This document shows, in pieces, positions 1-8,474 of a DNA stretch of 64,000 nucleotides. The notes below the pieces were generated by a model. That model was given only the letters and a program-made list of their open reading frames with translations. It did no database searches and was not told the DNA's origin. This DNA comes from an uncultured Lachnospiraceae bacterium. Its GTDB lineage: Bacteria > Bacillota > Clostridia > Lachnospirales > Lachnospiraceae. The DNA lies in NCBI GenBank assembly GCA_947631505.1, contig CANRLR010000002.1:62001-126000 (forward strand). The letters run 5' to 3'. Numbering within the stretch: the stretch's first letter is position 1; each line of letters opens with the position of its first letter. The position numbers and the translations under genes were made by a program.

Positions 1-515
1 ATTATGTGATGTCAGAGAGTGTGGACGGAAAGGATGCCGGATTTACTTCGGTTGTCGGAGCGGCAAATGCAGATGGCACCTATACAGGTTCCTATTATTA
101 CATGACGGCACTTAATTTGTGTATTACAAAGGAAATGATGGATAATCCGAGCAAGCTTGCCTGTAAGGCAGTGGGAGAGAACGGCTCCAGTGTAGGAAAT
201 GACAATGGGGATAATATTCAACGTCTGACAGAATTAAAAGATGATGGGAAAATGTTTGTGCATGGTGAGCCGGATGCTTTTTTACAGTCTTTGACCTCTG
301 CACTTGGTGTTAATGCGAAAAAGGCCAGTACCTTGGCAAAGAGCCAGAGCAATCTTATGTATGCAATTGATTCAAACCGGCAATCGGTATCCGGAGTGGA
401 TGAAGATGAAGAGGGTTCTGATATGATTATATTTCAAAATATGCTGCTGAATCAATACAAAGTGCTATCTGTCATGAATGAAGTGCTGGATAAGTTGATT
501 AATGAAATGGTTTAA
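1..515 (+). CDS. flgK: FlgK, flagellar hook-filament junction protein 1 (3' end only)
   Basis: The reading frame is already open at the window edge, so only about the last 170 residues are present. The C-terminus has the typical FlgK/flagellin-like D0 helix: a RQSVSGVDEDEE segment followed by MIIFQNMLLNQYKVLSVMNE and a terminal DKLINEM, which corresponds to the family's usual RxSxSGVxxDEE...YxAxxRVIxxIDEMLDxLIN ending. FlgK caps the hook and joins it to the filament outside the cell. The immediately following gene is FlgL (13-bp gap), the standard hook-filament junction pair, which supports the call. The middle portion here looks variable, as is usual for the surface-exposed FlgK domain. Confidence 0.9.
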   Translation, partial: YVMSESVDGKDAGFTSVVGAANADGTYTGSYYYMTALNLCITKEMMDNPSKLACKAVGENGSSVGNDNGDNIQRLTELKDDGKMFVHGEPDAFLQSLTSALGVNAKKASTLAKSQSNLMYAIDSNRQSVSGVDEDEEGSDMIIFQNMLLNQYKVLSVMNEVLDKLINEMV

Positions 516-528
516 TGGGAGGTAGAAG

Positions 529-2013
529 ATGCGAGTAACAAATACTATGATGCGTAATAACTCACTGTTAAATATGCAGAAGAATAAGGAAGCATATAAT
601 GATTATTTAATGCAGTATAATACGCAGAAAAAAATTCAGCGTCCATCGGATAATCCGACAATTGCAGTACGTGCTTTAAAATACCGTACTACTTTAGTAG
701 AAATTGACCAGTATCTAACAAATATTAAAGATGCTACCTCTTGGATGGATGCAACAGAAACGGCATTGAGGGATGTAGATAAAGTATTAGACAATATGAT
801 TGAATATTGTACTCAGGCGGCCACTGGAACGGTAGAGGCAGATGACAGAAAAGATATTGTGGCACAGCTTCGTCAGTATTCACATTATATTTATGAGCAG
901 GATGCAAATCAGGATTATGCAGGAAGATATCTTTTTACTGGTTTTCGGACGGATGTACCACTGCTGTTTGATGCGGACCAGAATAATGTAACCTATACAA
1001 TTACCGAAAATCTTGTAATAAATGATATTAAAAAATATGATTATGTATATAAACAGGCAGAATATGATGCATCTAAAAAAGCGGAGGATTATGCCCAAGA
1101 GGCTTCAGAATTTGCCACTACGCATCGCATTTTAGTTTCTTATGAAAATTGTGATGAAAACAATATGACAATTCGATATAAGGATGCGGATGAAAACGAA
1201 CAGGTCATAACACCGACCATTAAAAAAATAGAGGATAATACCGTTTATAATGAGCATTTGCATCCGGGCGATAATGAAGTATTTTTTATACCGGAGACAG
1301 GAGAAATTGTGTTTGGAGATGCCATATACGAAAAAATCCGTGGCGGTTCCGATCTGAGTGTGGAATACAGCAAGACTGATTTTAAAAAATCCGATATCCG
1401 GCCGGAACATTACTTTGACTGTAATACAGTGGACAATGGAACCGGGGTTACGGCTACTTACCGGAAAACAACGACACAAAATATAAATTATCAGATTAAC
1501 TTTAGTCAGACCCTGACAGTCAACACACAGGCGTGCAACTGTATCGGTACAGATATCCGCCGCACGATTGATGATATAACCAATCTTTGTAATGATCTGG
1601 ATATTATGGAGGCAAATTTGAAAACGGTTGAAAAACGTATTGATGATACAGATGAAGGTGATACAGAAACGTTAGCAAATTTGAATGAATTGAAAAATCA
1701 GATCAGTACGGAGCTGTCTCTGCAAAAGACTGTTCTGCAAAAGACTATTTCAGCTGCTATTACAACCTGTCAGAGTCAAAAGGAGCAGTTGAATGTAGTA
1801 TTGGCAGATCATGGTTCCCGTTATAACCGTATGACAATGACAAAGAACAAATTGGAAAATCAGAAAATCGATACAGACGAAGCGAAATCTGATAATGAGG
1901 ATGCCAATTTGGGAGAGGCATACGTTGGTTTTTCTGAGGCTGATTTATTGTATCAGGCAACTTTGCAGGCAACTTCTAAAATTTTAGGACAGTCATTGTT
2001 AAATTTCATTTGA
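529..2013 (+). CDS. flgL: FlgL, flagellar hook-filament junction protein 3
   Basis: This 494-residue protein begins MRVTNTMMRNNSLLNMQKN, the flagellin-like N-terminal D0/D1 helix typical of FlgL, with the SDNP motif (PSDNPTIAVRAL) at about residues 40-52. The C-terminus (GEAYVGFSEADLLYQATLQATSKILGQSLLNFI) is the matching D0 helix. Length is above the usual 300-400, because of a large central insertion (about 150-330) in the exposed domain. The start is set by GGGAGG six bases upstream. It follows flgK and precedes fliW and csrA, so it belongs to the late flagellar operon; the product is exported by the flagellar type III apparatus and links FlgK to flagellin. Confidence 0.93.
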   Translation: MRVTNTMMRNNSLLNMQKNKEAYNDYLMQYNTQKKIQRPSDNPTIAVRALKYRTTLVEIDQYLTNIKDATSWMDATETALRDVDKVLDNMIEYCTQAATGTVEADDRKDIVAQLRQYSHYIYEQDANQDYAGRYLFTGFRTDVPLLFDADQNNVTYTITENLVINDIKKYDYVYKQAEYDASKKAEDYAQEASEFATTHRILVSYENCDENNMTIRYKDADENEQVITPTIKKIEDNTVYNEHLHPGDNEVFFIPETGEIVFGDAIYEKIRGGSDLSVEYSKTDFKKSDIRPEHYFDCNTVDNGTGVTATYRKTTTQNINYQINFSQTLTVNTQACNCIGTDIRRTIDDITNLCNDLDIMEANLKTVEKRIDDTDEGDTETLANLNELKNQISTELSLQKTVLQKTISAAITTCQSQKEQLNVVLADHGSRYNRMTMTKNKLENQKIDTDEAKSDNEDANLGEAYVGFSEADLLYQATLQATSKILGQSLLNFI

Positions 2014-2046
2014 CATCATATACTAGATAGAAGGAGATGACAGAGG

Positions 2047-2499
2047 ATGATAGTAAAAACGAAATTTTTTGGGGAAGTAAATCTTCCGGAAGAGAAAATT
2101 ATAACACTTGACCGTGGCTTAATTGGACTGGAAGATTATAAAAAGTTTACCATTCTTTATGATTGTGAAAAAGATGAGAGTAACATTTCATGGTTTCAAA
2201 GTGTAGAAGAACCAACATTGGCATTGCCGATTATTAAACCATGGACAGTAAAAGAAGATTATAATCCGGTTGTTGAGGATGAGTTGTTAAGTCATATTGG
2301 TGAATTGACAGAAGAGAATCTGGTTATACTTTTGACTATGACAGTACCGGAGGATGTAACGCAGATGTCAGTCAATCTGAAAGCACCGATTATTATTAAC
2401 GCAGATACGAGAAAAGGTGTACAGATTATTGTAGAGAATCAAGACTATGAGGTGAAATTCAAAATATATGATATCCTCAAAGAAAAAAAGGAGGATTAA
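2047..2499 (+). CDS. fliW: FliW, flagellar assembly factor and CsrA antagonist
   Basis: A 150-residue protein matching FliW: it begins MIVKTKFFGEVNLPEE, has the LDRGLIGLEDYKKFTILYD block at about 20-40, the central SIQxxxxPxLALPI-type stretch (FQSVEEPTLALPIIKPW) and the LTMTVPEDVTQMSVNLKAPIIINADTRKGVQIIVEN region near 105-135. In Bacillus and relatives FliW is a partner-switching protein that binds flagellin or CsrA, releasing or blocking CsrA repression of flagellin translation. Here fliW and csrA are separated by only three bases, so translational coupling is likely. The preceding sequence carries GAAGGAGATGA as ribosome binding site. Confidence 0.95.
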   Translation: MIVKTKFFGEVNLPEEKIITLDRGLIGLEDYKKFTILYDCEKDESNISWFQSVEEPTLALPIIKPWTVKEDYNPVVEDELLSHIGELTEENLVILLTMTVPEDVTQMSVNLKAPIIINADTRKGVQIIVENQDYEVKFKIYDILKEKKED

Positions 2500-2502
2500 T
2501 CG

Positions 2503-2724
2503 ATGTTAGCATTAGCCAGAAAAATAAATGAGTCAATCGTTATAAATGATAATATTGAAGTGACAATTTTGGAAATTAAGGGAGATCAGGTCAAGCTTGG
2601 TATTGAGGCACCAAAATCTGTGCCAATTTACCGAAAAGAGATTTATAAACAGATTCAGAGTGCCAACGAAGAGGCAGTGAAGTCTGCCAATTTGGAAACG
2701 ATTTCAAAATTGCTGGGTAAATAG
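2503..2724 (+). CDS. csrA: CsrA, translational regulator
   Basis: A 73-residue CsrA/RsmA: MLALARKINESIVINDNIEVTILEIKGDQVKLGIEAPKSVPIYRKEIY. It has the LTRKxNESIxI start (here LARK instead of LTRK), the GDQVKLGIEAP core and the VxxxRxEIY segment that forms the RNA-binding face. The family dimer binds GGA motifs in mRNA leaders, for example flagellin mRNA, and blocks ribosome access. The gene is the last of the flagellar block, directly after its antagonist fliW, and ends at a strong intrinsic terminator. The N-terminal Leu-Ala in place of Leu-Thr is a modest variation. Confidence 0.95.
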   Translation: MLALARKINESIVINDNIEVTILEIKGDQVKLGIEAPKSVPIYRKEIYKQIQSANEEAVKSANLETISKLLGK

Positions 2725-2758
2725 AAAAAAATTTATTTATATTTTTGCGATAGAAAAT

Positions 2759-2808
2759 AGGCGTAAAACGATAATTAGATGAACGGACATCGTTTTACGC
2801 TTATTTTT
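2759..2808 (+). terminator. Intrinsic terminator of the flagellar operon
   Basis: A 12-bp perfect stem (GCGTAAAACGAT at 2761-2772 with ATCGTTTTACGC at 2789-2800) with a 16-base loop is followed by TTATTTTTT. It separates csrA from the downstream Tad-like operon, so that operon probably has its own transcription start. A TATAAT lies at 2852-2857, but no good -35 box is visible 17 bases upstream of it. Confidence 0.88.
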
Positions 2809-2925
2809 TGTTATTTTCTACGAAATTTCCAATGTTCTTTTGTTACTTTTTTATAATTTACAAAAAGGCAGTTCAGTGATATGATTGAGCCATTCCACCC
2901 AAAAAGGAAAAAAGGAGGTGTGAGG

Positions 2926-3759
2926 GTGAAGGTTGCTTTTTGGAGCAACGCACGGGGGAAGTCATGTGTCACAAGCAATTTGGCTTGTATCAGTGTATTA
3001 TCAATTCTAAGTTCCGATCGTCTGGATAAAAAGACGATTATTTTCGAGAATCATCAGAATATTATTAATCTGGGCAATGTTTTAATCAGCCCCAATTCAA
3101 AAAATGAAGTAAGAGAAAAAAATCATTATTGTGTGGAGCAGGGACTTTCTAAAGTGCTTTGCCATATGGAAAATAGGAAAGAACTTTCAAAGGAAGAGCT
3201 TTTCCGCTATTCAGAACATTATTTAGGAAAGCAATTATTTTATCTTTCTAACGGCGGAGTGCGAAATGCCGATGTATTAGAATACCAATTGGAACGGGAG
3301 TGCATTCAGACAATGCAGTGTCTGGAAAAGTATAGTAACCGGATATTTGTCGATACAGCAACAACGGCACTCATCAGTTCCCGTAAAATATTGCGGCAGG
3401 CCGATGTGGTTGTGGTGAACCTAAGTCAGAATCATTCTATGCTGGAACATTTTTTCGGAAACTACTCTTCGATTCAGAGCAAAGCCTTTTATATCATTGG
3501 AAATTATGATGAAGAGGTGAATTTAAGCCGGGGGACAATTATGCGGCAGTATCATATTCCAGGGCGGCAAATTGCTGTGATTCCACACTGTGCACAGTTC
3601 TCAGATGCATTGTCTGCCGGAACGACCATTCCCTTTTTACTTGGCAATTATTACTGCGATGAAAAGAACCCTAATTATCATTTTATACAGGGGGCAAAAG
3701 AAGCAGTACAGTTATTTGAAAACCACTTACAGACTGTTGAGGAAGGGAGATGTTTGTAG
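2926..3759 (+). CDS. TadZ/MinD-like ATPase of a Tad-like pilus operon
   Basis: About 277 residues. The N-terminus MKVAFWSNARGKSCVTSNL (residues 1-19) has the position and shape of a deviant Walker A loop of the MinD/ParA/TadZ class, but the canonical KGGxGKT is changed to SNARGKS, so nucleotide binding may be altered. Further on, DVVVVNLSQ and FYIIGNYD resemble the later strands of the Rossmann-like fold. The chosen GTG start lies five bases after a perfect AAAGGAGGTG; an upstream ATG at 2881 would add 15 residues without a good ribosome site. TadZ-type proteins localise Tad pilus machines. A TadA-type ATPase and a TadB/C-like protein follow, which supports that role. Function is inferred from context and weak motif similarity. 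Confidence 0.6.
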   Translation: MKVAFWSNARGKSCVTSNLACISVLSILSSDRLDKKTIIFENHQNIINLGNVLISPNSKNEVREKNHYCVEQGLSKVLCHMENRKELSKEELFRYSEHYLGKQLFYLSNGGVRNADVLEYQLERECIQTMQCLEKYSNRIFVDTATTALISSRKILRQADVVVVNLSQNHSMLEHFFGNYSSIQSKAFYIIGNYDEEVNLSRGTIMRQYHIPGRQIAVIPHCAQFSDALSAGTTIPFLLGNYYCDEKNPNYHFIQGAKEAVQLFENHLQTVEEGRCL

Positions 3760-3760
3760 A

Positions 3761-5161
3761 ATGAGAGGTGTAAAATACCGGGTTTTTCTTGTGATTTTCA
3801 TAATTCTTAGCATGGGAATGAAGAGGATTTATACAAAATGTGTTTATGCGGACACAGGGGTATCGGATTTTGCTGCATTAAAAGCGATATTGGAGCAGGG
3901 TGGAATGGAATCGGTATCGCTCTTAGCAGATATTCCCTTAGAAGATGAAATTCGGGTGAGAGGCTGTAAGACAATTGTCGGAAAGGGGCATATGTTATTC
4001 CGGATATCAGACCATCATAAAAATCTGTTTGCGGTAGAAGATGCAAAACTGACAATTCAAAATGTGTGTATTACAGGAAAGAAAGAGAGACAAAAAGAGA
4101 CCGTGACCGCTTTTGGGATAGGAAAAAAAGGAATTGTGGAGATGGATGGTGGAGAACTGACCGAACATTATAATGCAGCAGGCGGACCGGCTGTGAGGAT
4201 TGAACCGGGTGGTCGTTTTGAGATAAAAGCCGGAATCATTCAAAACAATAAAGCGATTGCTACAGGGAAGAGAAAAGGCAGAGATGCCAGAGGCGGCGCT
4301 ATTGCAAATCAGGGTAAAGTTTTATTGACAGGTGGAATCCTGAGCCACAACGAAGCGATAGGAGAAACGAGCGGTTCTGTAAATTATGGCGGTATTGGAG
4401 GAATGCTTTACAATCAAGGAGAATGTGTGATAGGGAAAGCGGTAATTAAAGACAATCAGGCAACAACATCAGGAATGGATATGTATCATGAAAAGGAAGC
4501 GGTATGCCGGACAATAAAAGAGAATGGTAATTTGTCATCAAAAGTGCAGTCGGTGAAAGAAGCAGAAGATGGAGAGGAAGAGAGAACAAAAGTAACAGAA
4601 AGGGAAGAAAAAACAGTAATTCGACAAAGCAAAAAGAAGAAAAAGGAGGATGAGAGAGGGAAGCCCGCAAAAAGAGAAGAGCGGAGAAAGGAAAAAGGGG
4701 CAGGAGAAAAAAACCGGAATAAGAAAAAGACTGGTCATATAACAATGTCTGGGAGTGAAAGATATTTTTTTCTGTGGGAGGTAAGAGGATTTTCCGAATC
4801 AGACTGGAGCCAGAAATTGAGACAAGGAGAAAAAAAATTGAGAACAGATTTTAAACTGCAGTGGAATTGGAATGGGCTGTTGGCAAATAAGCAGGGGAAA
4901 TATATGGTTCAGGTAATGACAAAAAAGGGGAAAAAGGTAAAAATCCCCGTGACAATTGTACCAGAGGCGTATGAGAAAAAAGACCGGGCTTATTTGATAC
5001 GGTTTTATAAGCCGAAAGAAAAAAGTGGGGAAAAGCAGACATGGCATTTTCAAAGTAAGGACATAAAAGCGGTAAAGGATTATTTGCGACAGCAGGAAAA
5101 TCCCCTTTCGGGAGAGGAAAACCAAAATTTCTACAGAGAGTTTGCCGGCTGTCTGAAATAA
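3761..5161 (+). CDS. Secreted beta-helix protein with Lys/Glu-rich linker, function unknown
   Basis: A 466-residue protein that I cannot assign to a named family. Residues 1-32 form a signal or anchor segment (basic start, VFLVIFIILSMGM core, possible cleavage after CVYA). Residues about 40-260 read as a parallel beta-helix: repeated Gly/Asn turns such as GGAIANQGKVLLTGGILSHN and NYGGIGGMLYNQGE resemble pectate-lyase or polymorphic-autotransporter rungs. Residues about 265-325 are a highly charged Lys/Glu/Arg linker. The C-terminal 130 residues (FFLWEVRGF, GKYMVQVMTKKGKKVKIPVTIV) look like a beta-sandwich. It starts one base after the stop of the TadZ-like gene, so the two are co-translated. 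A surface or pilus-associated role is inferred from the operon only. Confidence 0.55.
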   Translation: MRGVKYRVFLVIFIILSMGMKRIYTKCVYADTGVSDFAALKAILEQGGMESVSLLADIPLEDEIRVRGCKTIVGKGHMLFRISDHHKNLFAVEDAKLTIQNVCITGKKERQKETVTAFGIGKKGIVEMDGGELTEHYNAAGGPAVRIEPGGRFEIKAGIIQNNKAIATGKRKGRDARGGAIANQGKVLLTGGILSHNEAIGETSGSVNYGGIGGMLYNQGECVIGKAVIKDNQATTSGMDMYHEKEAVCRTIKENGNLSSKVQSVKEAEDGEEERTKVTEREEKTVIRQSKKKKKEDERGKPAKREERRKEKGAGEKNRNKKKTGHITMSGSERYFFLWEVRGFSESDWSQKLRQGEKKLRTDFKLQWNWNGLLANKQGKYMVQVMTKKGKKVKIPVTIVPEAYEKKDRAYLIRFYKPKEKSGEKQTWHFQSKDIKAVKDYLRQQENPLSGEENQNFYREFAGCLK

Positions 5162-5202
5162 GCAAAGACAATGAATACGCAAGAGATCGGAGGGAAAATG
5201 AA

Positions 5203-6258
5203 TTGAATGAGTTTCAGAAAAAGTATTTGTTAAAAAGGCAGGATTATGGTATTTTGTATCCCTATGTTGTGTCAGAATCCGTGACAGATATTAACTGGAA
5301 TGGAAGACAGTTATGGATTGATGATTTAGAGAAAGGCCGCTATATGGCAAATGAAATATTATCGGATGCTTTTGTAGAGCGGTTTACACTCTTGTTGTCA
5401 AATGTAACCAGTGTTCCCTTAAACCGGATGAATCCGGTACTTGAGGCGGAAACGGAAGAACTTCGGATAAGTGTAGTACATTCCTGTGTAGCTCATTCTG
5501 GTGCTACGATATCACTTCGGAAAATTCCGGCTGTGAGAAGATTGGAAAAAAGTGAAATGGTACAAAGTGGTTACTGTAGTGAGGAGATATGTAATTTCCT
5601 AATCAATTGCATTCAGGCTCATTGTTCCATTGCAATCTGTGGTTTACCGGGCTCAGGAAAAACAGAGCTGCTTAAATTTCTCACAAGATTTATTCCGGCA
5701 ACGGAAAGAGTCATTACGATTGAAGATACTTTGGAGATACATTATCAGAAAATTAATCCCAATAAAGATTGTGTAGAGATGAAGGTGGCAGAAAATTTTT
5801 CCTACACAGAGGCAATAAAAGCCTGTCTCCGTCAGTTGCCCAAATGGATTCTTTTGTCGGAAGCGCGTTCCGAAGAGGTACGGTATCTGCTGGAATCTCT
5901 CAGTACCGGGACAAATGGCATTACGACGCTGCATACAGATGACGTCAGAAACATTCCGGATCGAATAAAAAATATGGCGGGCGGGGCAGAGGATTTAGTC
6001 CGAATTGAAAATGACACCTATCGCTTTCTTGATATTGGAATTTTAGTGAAAAGTACCGTGGATGAGGAAGGTAAAATTCGGAGATTTATTGATCAAGTCG
6101 GCATTTTTGACCGTTATGGAAAAGACTGGAGCCAAACAATAAATGAAATTGTAATGGTGGCAGAAGAGGGAAAAATTGTATGCCGTAAATTGCCGGTAAA
6201 TGTTAAGAGAAAGTTTGAGGAGGCGGGTATCTATCATCCATTGGGGGTGGTAAAGTGA
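5203..6258 (+). CDS. TadA/CpaF-type secretion ATPase
   Basis: A 351-residue hexameric-type ATPase of the TadA/CpaF/VirB11 family. Visible motifs: Walker A GLPGSGKT at 147-154, Asp-box TIEDTLEIHY at 172-181, Walker B ILLSEARSEE at 216-225, and His-box TTLHTDD at 241-247. It would power assembly of a Tad (Flp, type IVc) pilus or pseudopilus from the cytoplasmic face. It is shorter than typical CpaF proteins (about 400-480), with a reduced N-terminal domain. The start is a TTG eight bases after GGAGGG; no ATG in frame gives a full-length product. The next gene overlaps its stop codon, so translation is coupled. Confidence 0.85.
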   Translation: MNEFQKKYLLKRQDYGILYPYVVSESVTDINWNGRQLWIDDLEKGRYMANEILSDAFVERFTLLLSNVTSVPLNRMNPVLEAETEELRISVVHSCVAHSGATISLRKIPAVRRLEKSEMVQSGYCSEEICNFLINCIQAHCSIAICGLPGSGKTELLKFLTRFIPATERVITIEDTLEIHYQKINPNKDCVEMKVAENFSYTEAIKACLRQLPKWILLSEARSEEVRYLLESLSTGTNGITTLHTDDVRNIPDRIKNMAGGAEDLVRIENDTYRFLDIGILVKSTVDEEGKIRRFIDQVGIFDRYGKDWSQTINEIVMVAEEGKIVCRKLPVNVKRKFEEAGIYHPLGVVK

Positions 6259-7565
6259 GAGACAGTGTGAAGAAATTGGCGGCAATGCTGCTTGGATGGA
6301 CAGTAGCTGTTTATGGATTTGCATATTTCTTTGAGCTATTTTTTGCGGGAGCTTTGGGATTGTATTTAAGTGGAACTGTGGCGGTTTCTGTCATTTGGTA
6401 TAGCGGGATACGGAGAAAGAGGTCAGAAACAGCATTTTATGATATGACGGAGTATTTGGAACAATTATTATGCTCGTATGGGCGGGAAAAGACAATATTG
6501 GATTGTCTGGGGGATTGTCTGGTTCTGTTTCCTGAAAAAAGTCCGATGAGGAAGGTGTTAAAAAGAGCTGTATACAAGCTGCGTTCCGGTGAAGGAAATG
6601 AGGATGAGTCTGTACTATCAGCGTCATTTCAAAGCATTTATGAAAAGTATCCGAATAAGAGACTAAGGCTTGTACATACATTTATAGAGAATGTATCCCA
6701 AATGGGTGGAGAATATAAAGAATCATTGGAAATACTTTTGCGGGACTTACATTTATGGAAACAAAGAGTGATTTTACATCAGAAGAAGAAACAGACGATT
6801 TGTCAAGAAGGAACGTTGTATCTGTTCCTTGCTGTTCTTCTCTGTTATCTTTCCAGAATACTTATGCCGGATTCGATAATAAAATCCCTGATTTGTTCTG
6901 TTTGGTATCAGAGCTCAACGGTTCTGACAGGAATCTTGCTTTTGCTGGGAGAAGCCGCATTCTGCCTGTATTTATCGGGAAACTGGTTTGAAACCTTGAA
7001 GAATAAGAGTAAAAAGAAATGGAAGCAGTTACAAAGGAATTATGACTATGTGATGAAACATTCATCCGGCATAAGGTTCTATCAGGCAAAACAGGTATGC
7101 AGACAGGAAATCGAAAAGGAATTTCCTTATTGGATCTTGACGGTTACATTATATCTGCAGGAGGATAGTGTGTATCAGTCAATTCTACATTCACTGGTGG
7201 GACAGGAAAATTTTTTTAAGCATGAAATTGAACAGTTACTTATGAGAATTTATGATCATCCAGATGATATTCAATCTTACAGCAAATTTTGTGAGTTTGC
7301 GGATATTCCGGAATTGCATACAATAATGAAATTATTGTACGCCGTAAACATAAATGGAGTGCAGGATACGAAAAGGCAGGTTCTGTTTTTAGTAGAACAA
7401 AATAGTTTTATTGTGAATCAGACAGAAGAAATACGATTGTCCCATAAGCTTTCTGTCGTAGAGCTTTTTAAACAATTCCCAATGGTAATCGGAGGATTGA
7501 AAGTTGTTTTTGATTTACTTTTATTCCTTGTTATTTCGATGAGAAATATGCAGAATTTTTTGTAA
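6255..7565 (+). CDS. TadB/TadC-like inner-membrane platform protein
   Basis: A 436-residue membrane protein with two hydrophobic segments near the N-terminus (about 8-50), two near 188-240 and one at the C-terminus (about 405-430), separated by large cytosolic helical parts. This is the topology expected of T2SSF-domain platform proteins. Tad loci usually encode two such proteins, TadB and TadC; here a single gene follows the TadA ATPase, so it may be a fused or single-platform form. It starts with GTG overlapping the ATPase stop (GTGA), so translation is coupled. I see no diagnostic motif beyond topology and position, so the family call rests on context. Confidence 0.6.
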   Translation: MRDSVKKLAAMLLGWTVAVYGFAYFFELFFAGALGLYLSGTVAVSVIWYSGIRRKRSETAFYDMTEYLEQLLCSYGREKTILDCLGDCLVLFPEKSPMRKVLKRAVYKLRSGEGNEDESVLSASFQSIYEKYPNKRLRLVHTFIENVSQMGGEYKESLEILLRDLHLWKQRVILHQKKKQTICQEGTLYLFLAVLLCYLSRILMPDSIIKSLICSVWYQSSTVLTGILLLLGEAAFCLYLSGNWFETLKNKSKKKWKQLQRNYDYVMKHSSGIRFYQAKQVCRQEIEKEFPYWILTVTLYLQEDSVYQSILHSLVGQENFFKHEIEQLLMRIYDHPDDIQSYSKFCEFADIPELHTIMKLLYAVNINGVQDTKRQVLFLVEQNSFIVNQTEEIRLSHKLSVVELFKQFPMVIGGLKVVFDLLLFLVISMRNMQNFL

Positions 7566-7606
7566 TATGAAGGGGAAACCGTAGAGCAGAAAGAAAGGAG
7601 AGGAAA

Positions 7607-7711
7607 ATGGAGAGCAAGTTCTGTTTGTGGGGGGAGTGGGTGTCAATTATGATTTTTGGGATATTAATTCGGCTGGTATATCAATGGCTATTTAATGAAA
7701 TAGGAGGATAG
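7607..7711 (+). CDS. 34-residue membrane peptide, candidate mini-pilin
   Basis: A very short gene preceded by AAAGGAGAGG and followed, three bases later, by the next coding region. The product starts MESKFCLWGEWVSIMIFGI and is essentially one hydrophobic helix (SIMIFGILIRLVYQWLF) with a Gly-Glu pair just before it. Flp pilins of Tad systems are also tiny, with a Gly cleavage site, a Glu at mature position 5 and a hydrophobic helix. The Gly-Glu spacing here does not match that rule, so a pilin role is only a suggestion from size, topology and operon position. It could also be an assembly peptide. The good ribosome site and tight packing argue that it is translated. Confidence 0.5.
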   Translation: MESKFCLWGEWVSIMIFGILIRLVYQWLFNEIGG

Positions 7712-7713
7712 AG

Positions 7714-8136
7714 GTGAAAAGCTTATATACCAATTATATAATAGGAATTTTGTCAGCAGCAGTTATTCTTTTGGCAGCAGGATTGTCACTAAAAAAGGAA
7801 TGGATACAAACCGGGATTGCCAAGAATCCGAAACAGAAGCAGCCTGCGTCAATTGTACTTACCTGGGAGAAACCAACACTGGAAACAAAAGATCAACGCT
7901 TTTCAATCCAAGACCGTATTTTCGTTCCGGAACTTGCAAAGGCAAGAGATTTTGATGGAGCAGATCTGACCAATCGGATTCATTACTATGATGAAAAGGG
8001 AGAAGAGATCTCCGGTGAATGGACCGTTCAGAAGCCAGGAATCTACCAGCTTCAGGTATTGGTGGAGAGCCCCCTTACAAAGCGGGAGAATAGAAAGACG
8101 ATGCTTGTTCTCGTTGATGGGGGGATGGGGAAATGA
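7714..8136 (+). CDS. Membrane-anchored Ig-like (DUF5011-type) protein of the Tad-like operon
   Basis: A 140-residue protein: a short basic start, one transmembrane helix (about 8-26, YIIGILSAAVILLAAGLSL) and an external region ending in a bacterial Ig-like fold. The pattern ARDFDGADLTNRIHYYDEKG ... PGIYQLQVLVES is the signature of DUF5011/Cry22Aa-type Ig-like domains, which occur in many Gram-positive surface proteins. The start is GTG, placed by GGAGG in the preceding gene's stop region. Its last codons overlap the next start (ATGA). It is probably a minor structural component on the outer face of the membrane; the exact function is unknown. Confidence 0.6.
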   Translation: MKSLYTNYIIGILSAAVILLAAGLSLKKEWIQTGIAKNPKQKQPASIVLTWEKPTLETKDQRFSIQDRIFVPELAKARDFDGADLTNRIHYYDEKGEEISGEWTVQKPGIYQLQVLVESPLTKRENRKTMLVLVDGGMGK

Positions 8137-8465
8137 AGACGTTCGGAATTGTTAGTCATTTTGTGCTCTATTTATTTTTAATGCTGCTGATGTGGGTGGG
8201 AGTAGCTTATGTTTCTCAAAATATTTATTATAGCAATGCCTGTCGGTTTTATCGTAATGTAGTAACGCGAATGGAAGAACAAGATTATGATTCTGCCGTA
8301 TTGGAAGAATGCCGTCAGGCGGCAAAAGATAACGGCTATATTCTTACCGTAGATCTGTATGAGAGGGAGGGGAAAAAGACAGCAAAGGTTGTTATGGATA
8401 TGATCTATGTTTTTCCCATTATTCAGGAGGAACGGCATTATACCATCGAAGGATATGCCAGATAG
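8133..8465 (+). CDS. Single-TM pseudopilin-like protein (first of two)
   Basis: A 110-residue protein with an N-terminal hydrophobic helix (about 9-28, FVLYLFLMLLMWVGVAYVSQ) followed by a soluble domain of about 80 residues (ACRFYRNVVTRMEEQDYDSAVLEECRQAAKDNGYILTV...). TadE/TadF-type pseudopilins have this architecture. There is no obvious prepilin peptidase site, and I do not recognise a specific family. It overlaps the preceding Ig-like gene by four bases (ATGA), which indicates translational coupling. Position between the machine genes and the adhesin suggests a structural subunit; this is inference. Confidence 0.5.
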   Translation: MKTFGIVSHFVLYLFLMLLMWVGVAYVSQNIYYSNACRFYRNVVTRMEEQDYDSAVLEECRQAAKDNGYILTVDLYEREGKKTAKVVMDMIYVFPIIQEERHYTIEGYAR

Positions 8466-8474
8466 GAGGCCTAT

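Noticed and set aside
2829-2857. Promoter for the Tad-like operon
   Set aside because: TATAAT is present at 2852, but the sequence 17 bases upstream (CCAATG) is far from a -35 box, so the start of transcription is not assigned.
4446-4745. Phe/Leu-rich minus-strand frames opposite the charged linker of the beta-helix gene
   Set aside because: They are the antisense image of a Lys/Glu-rich coding stretch, not real membrane proteins.
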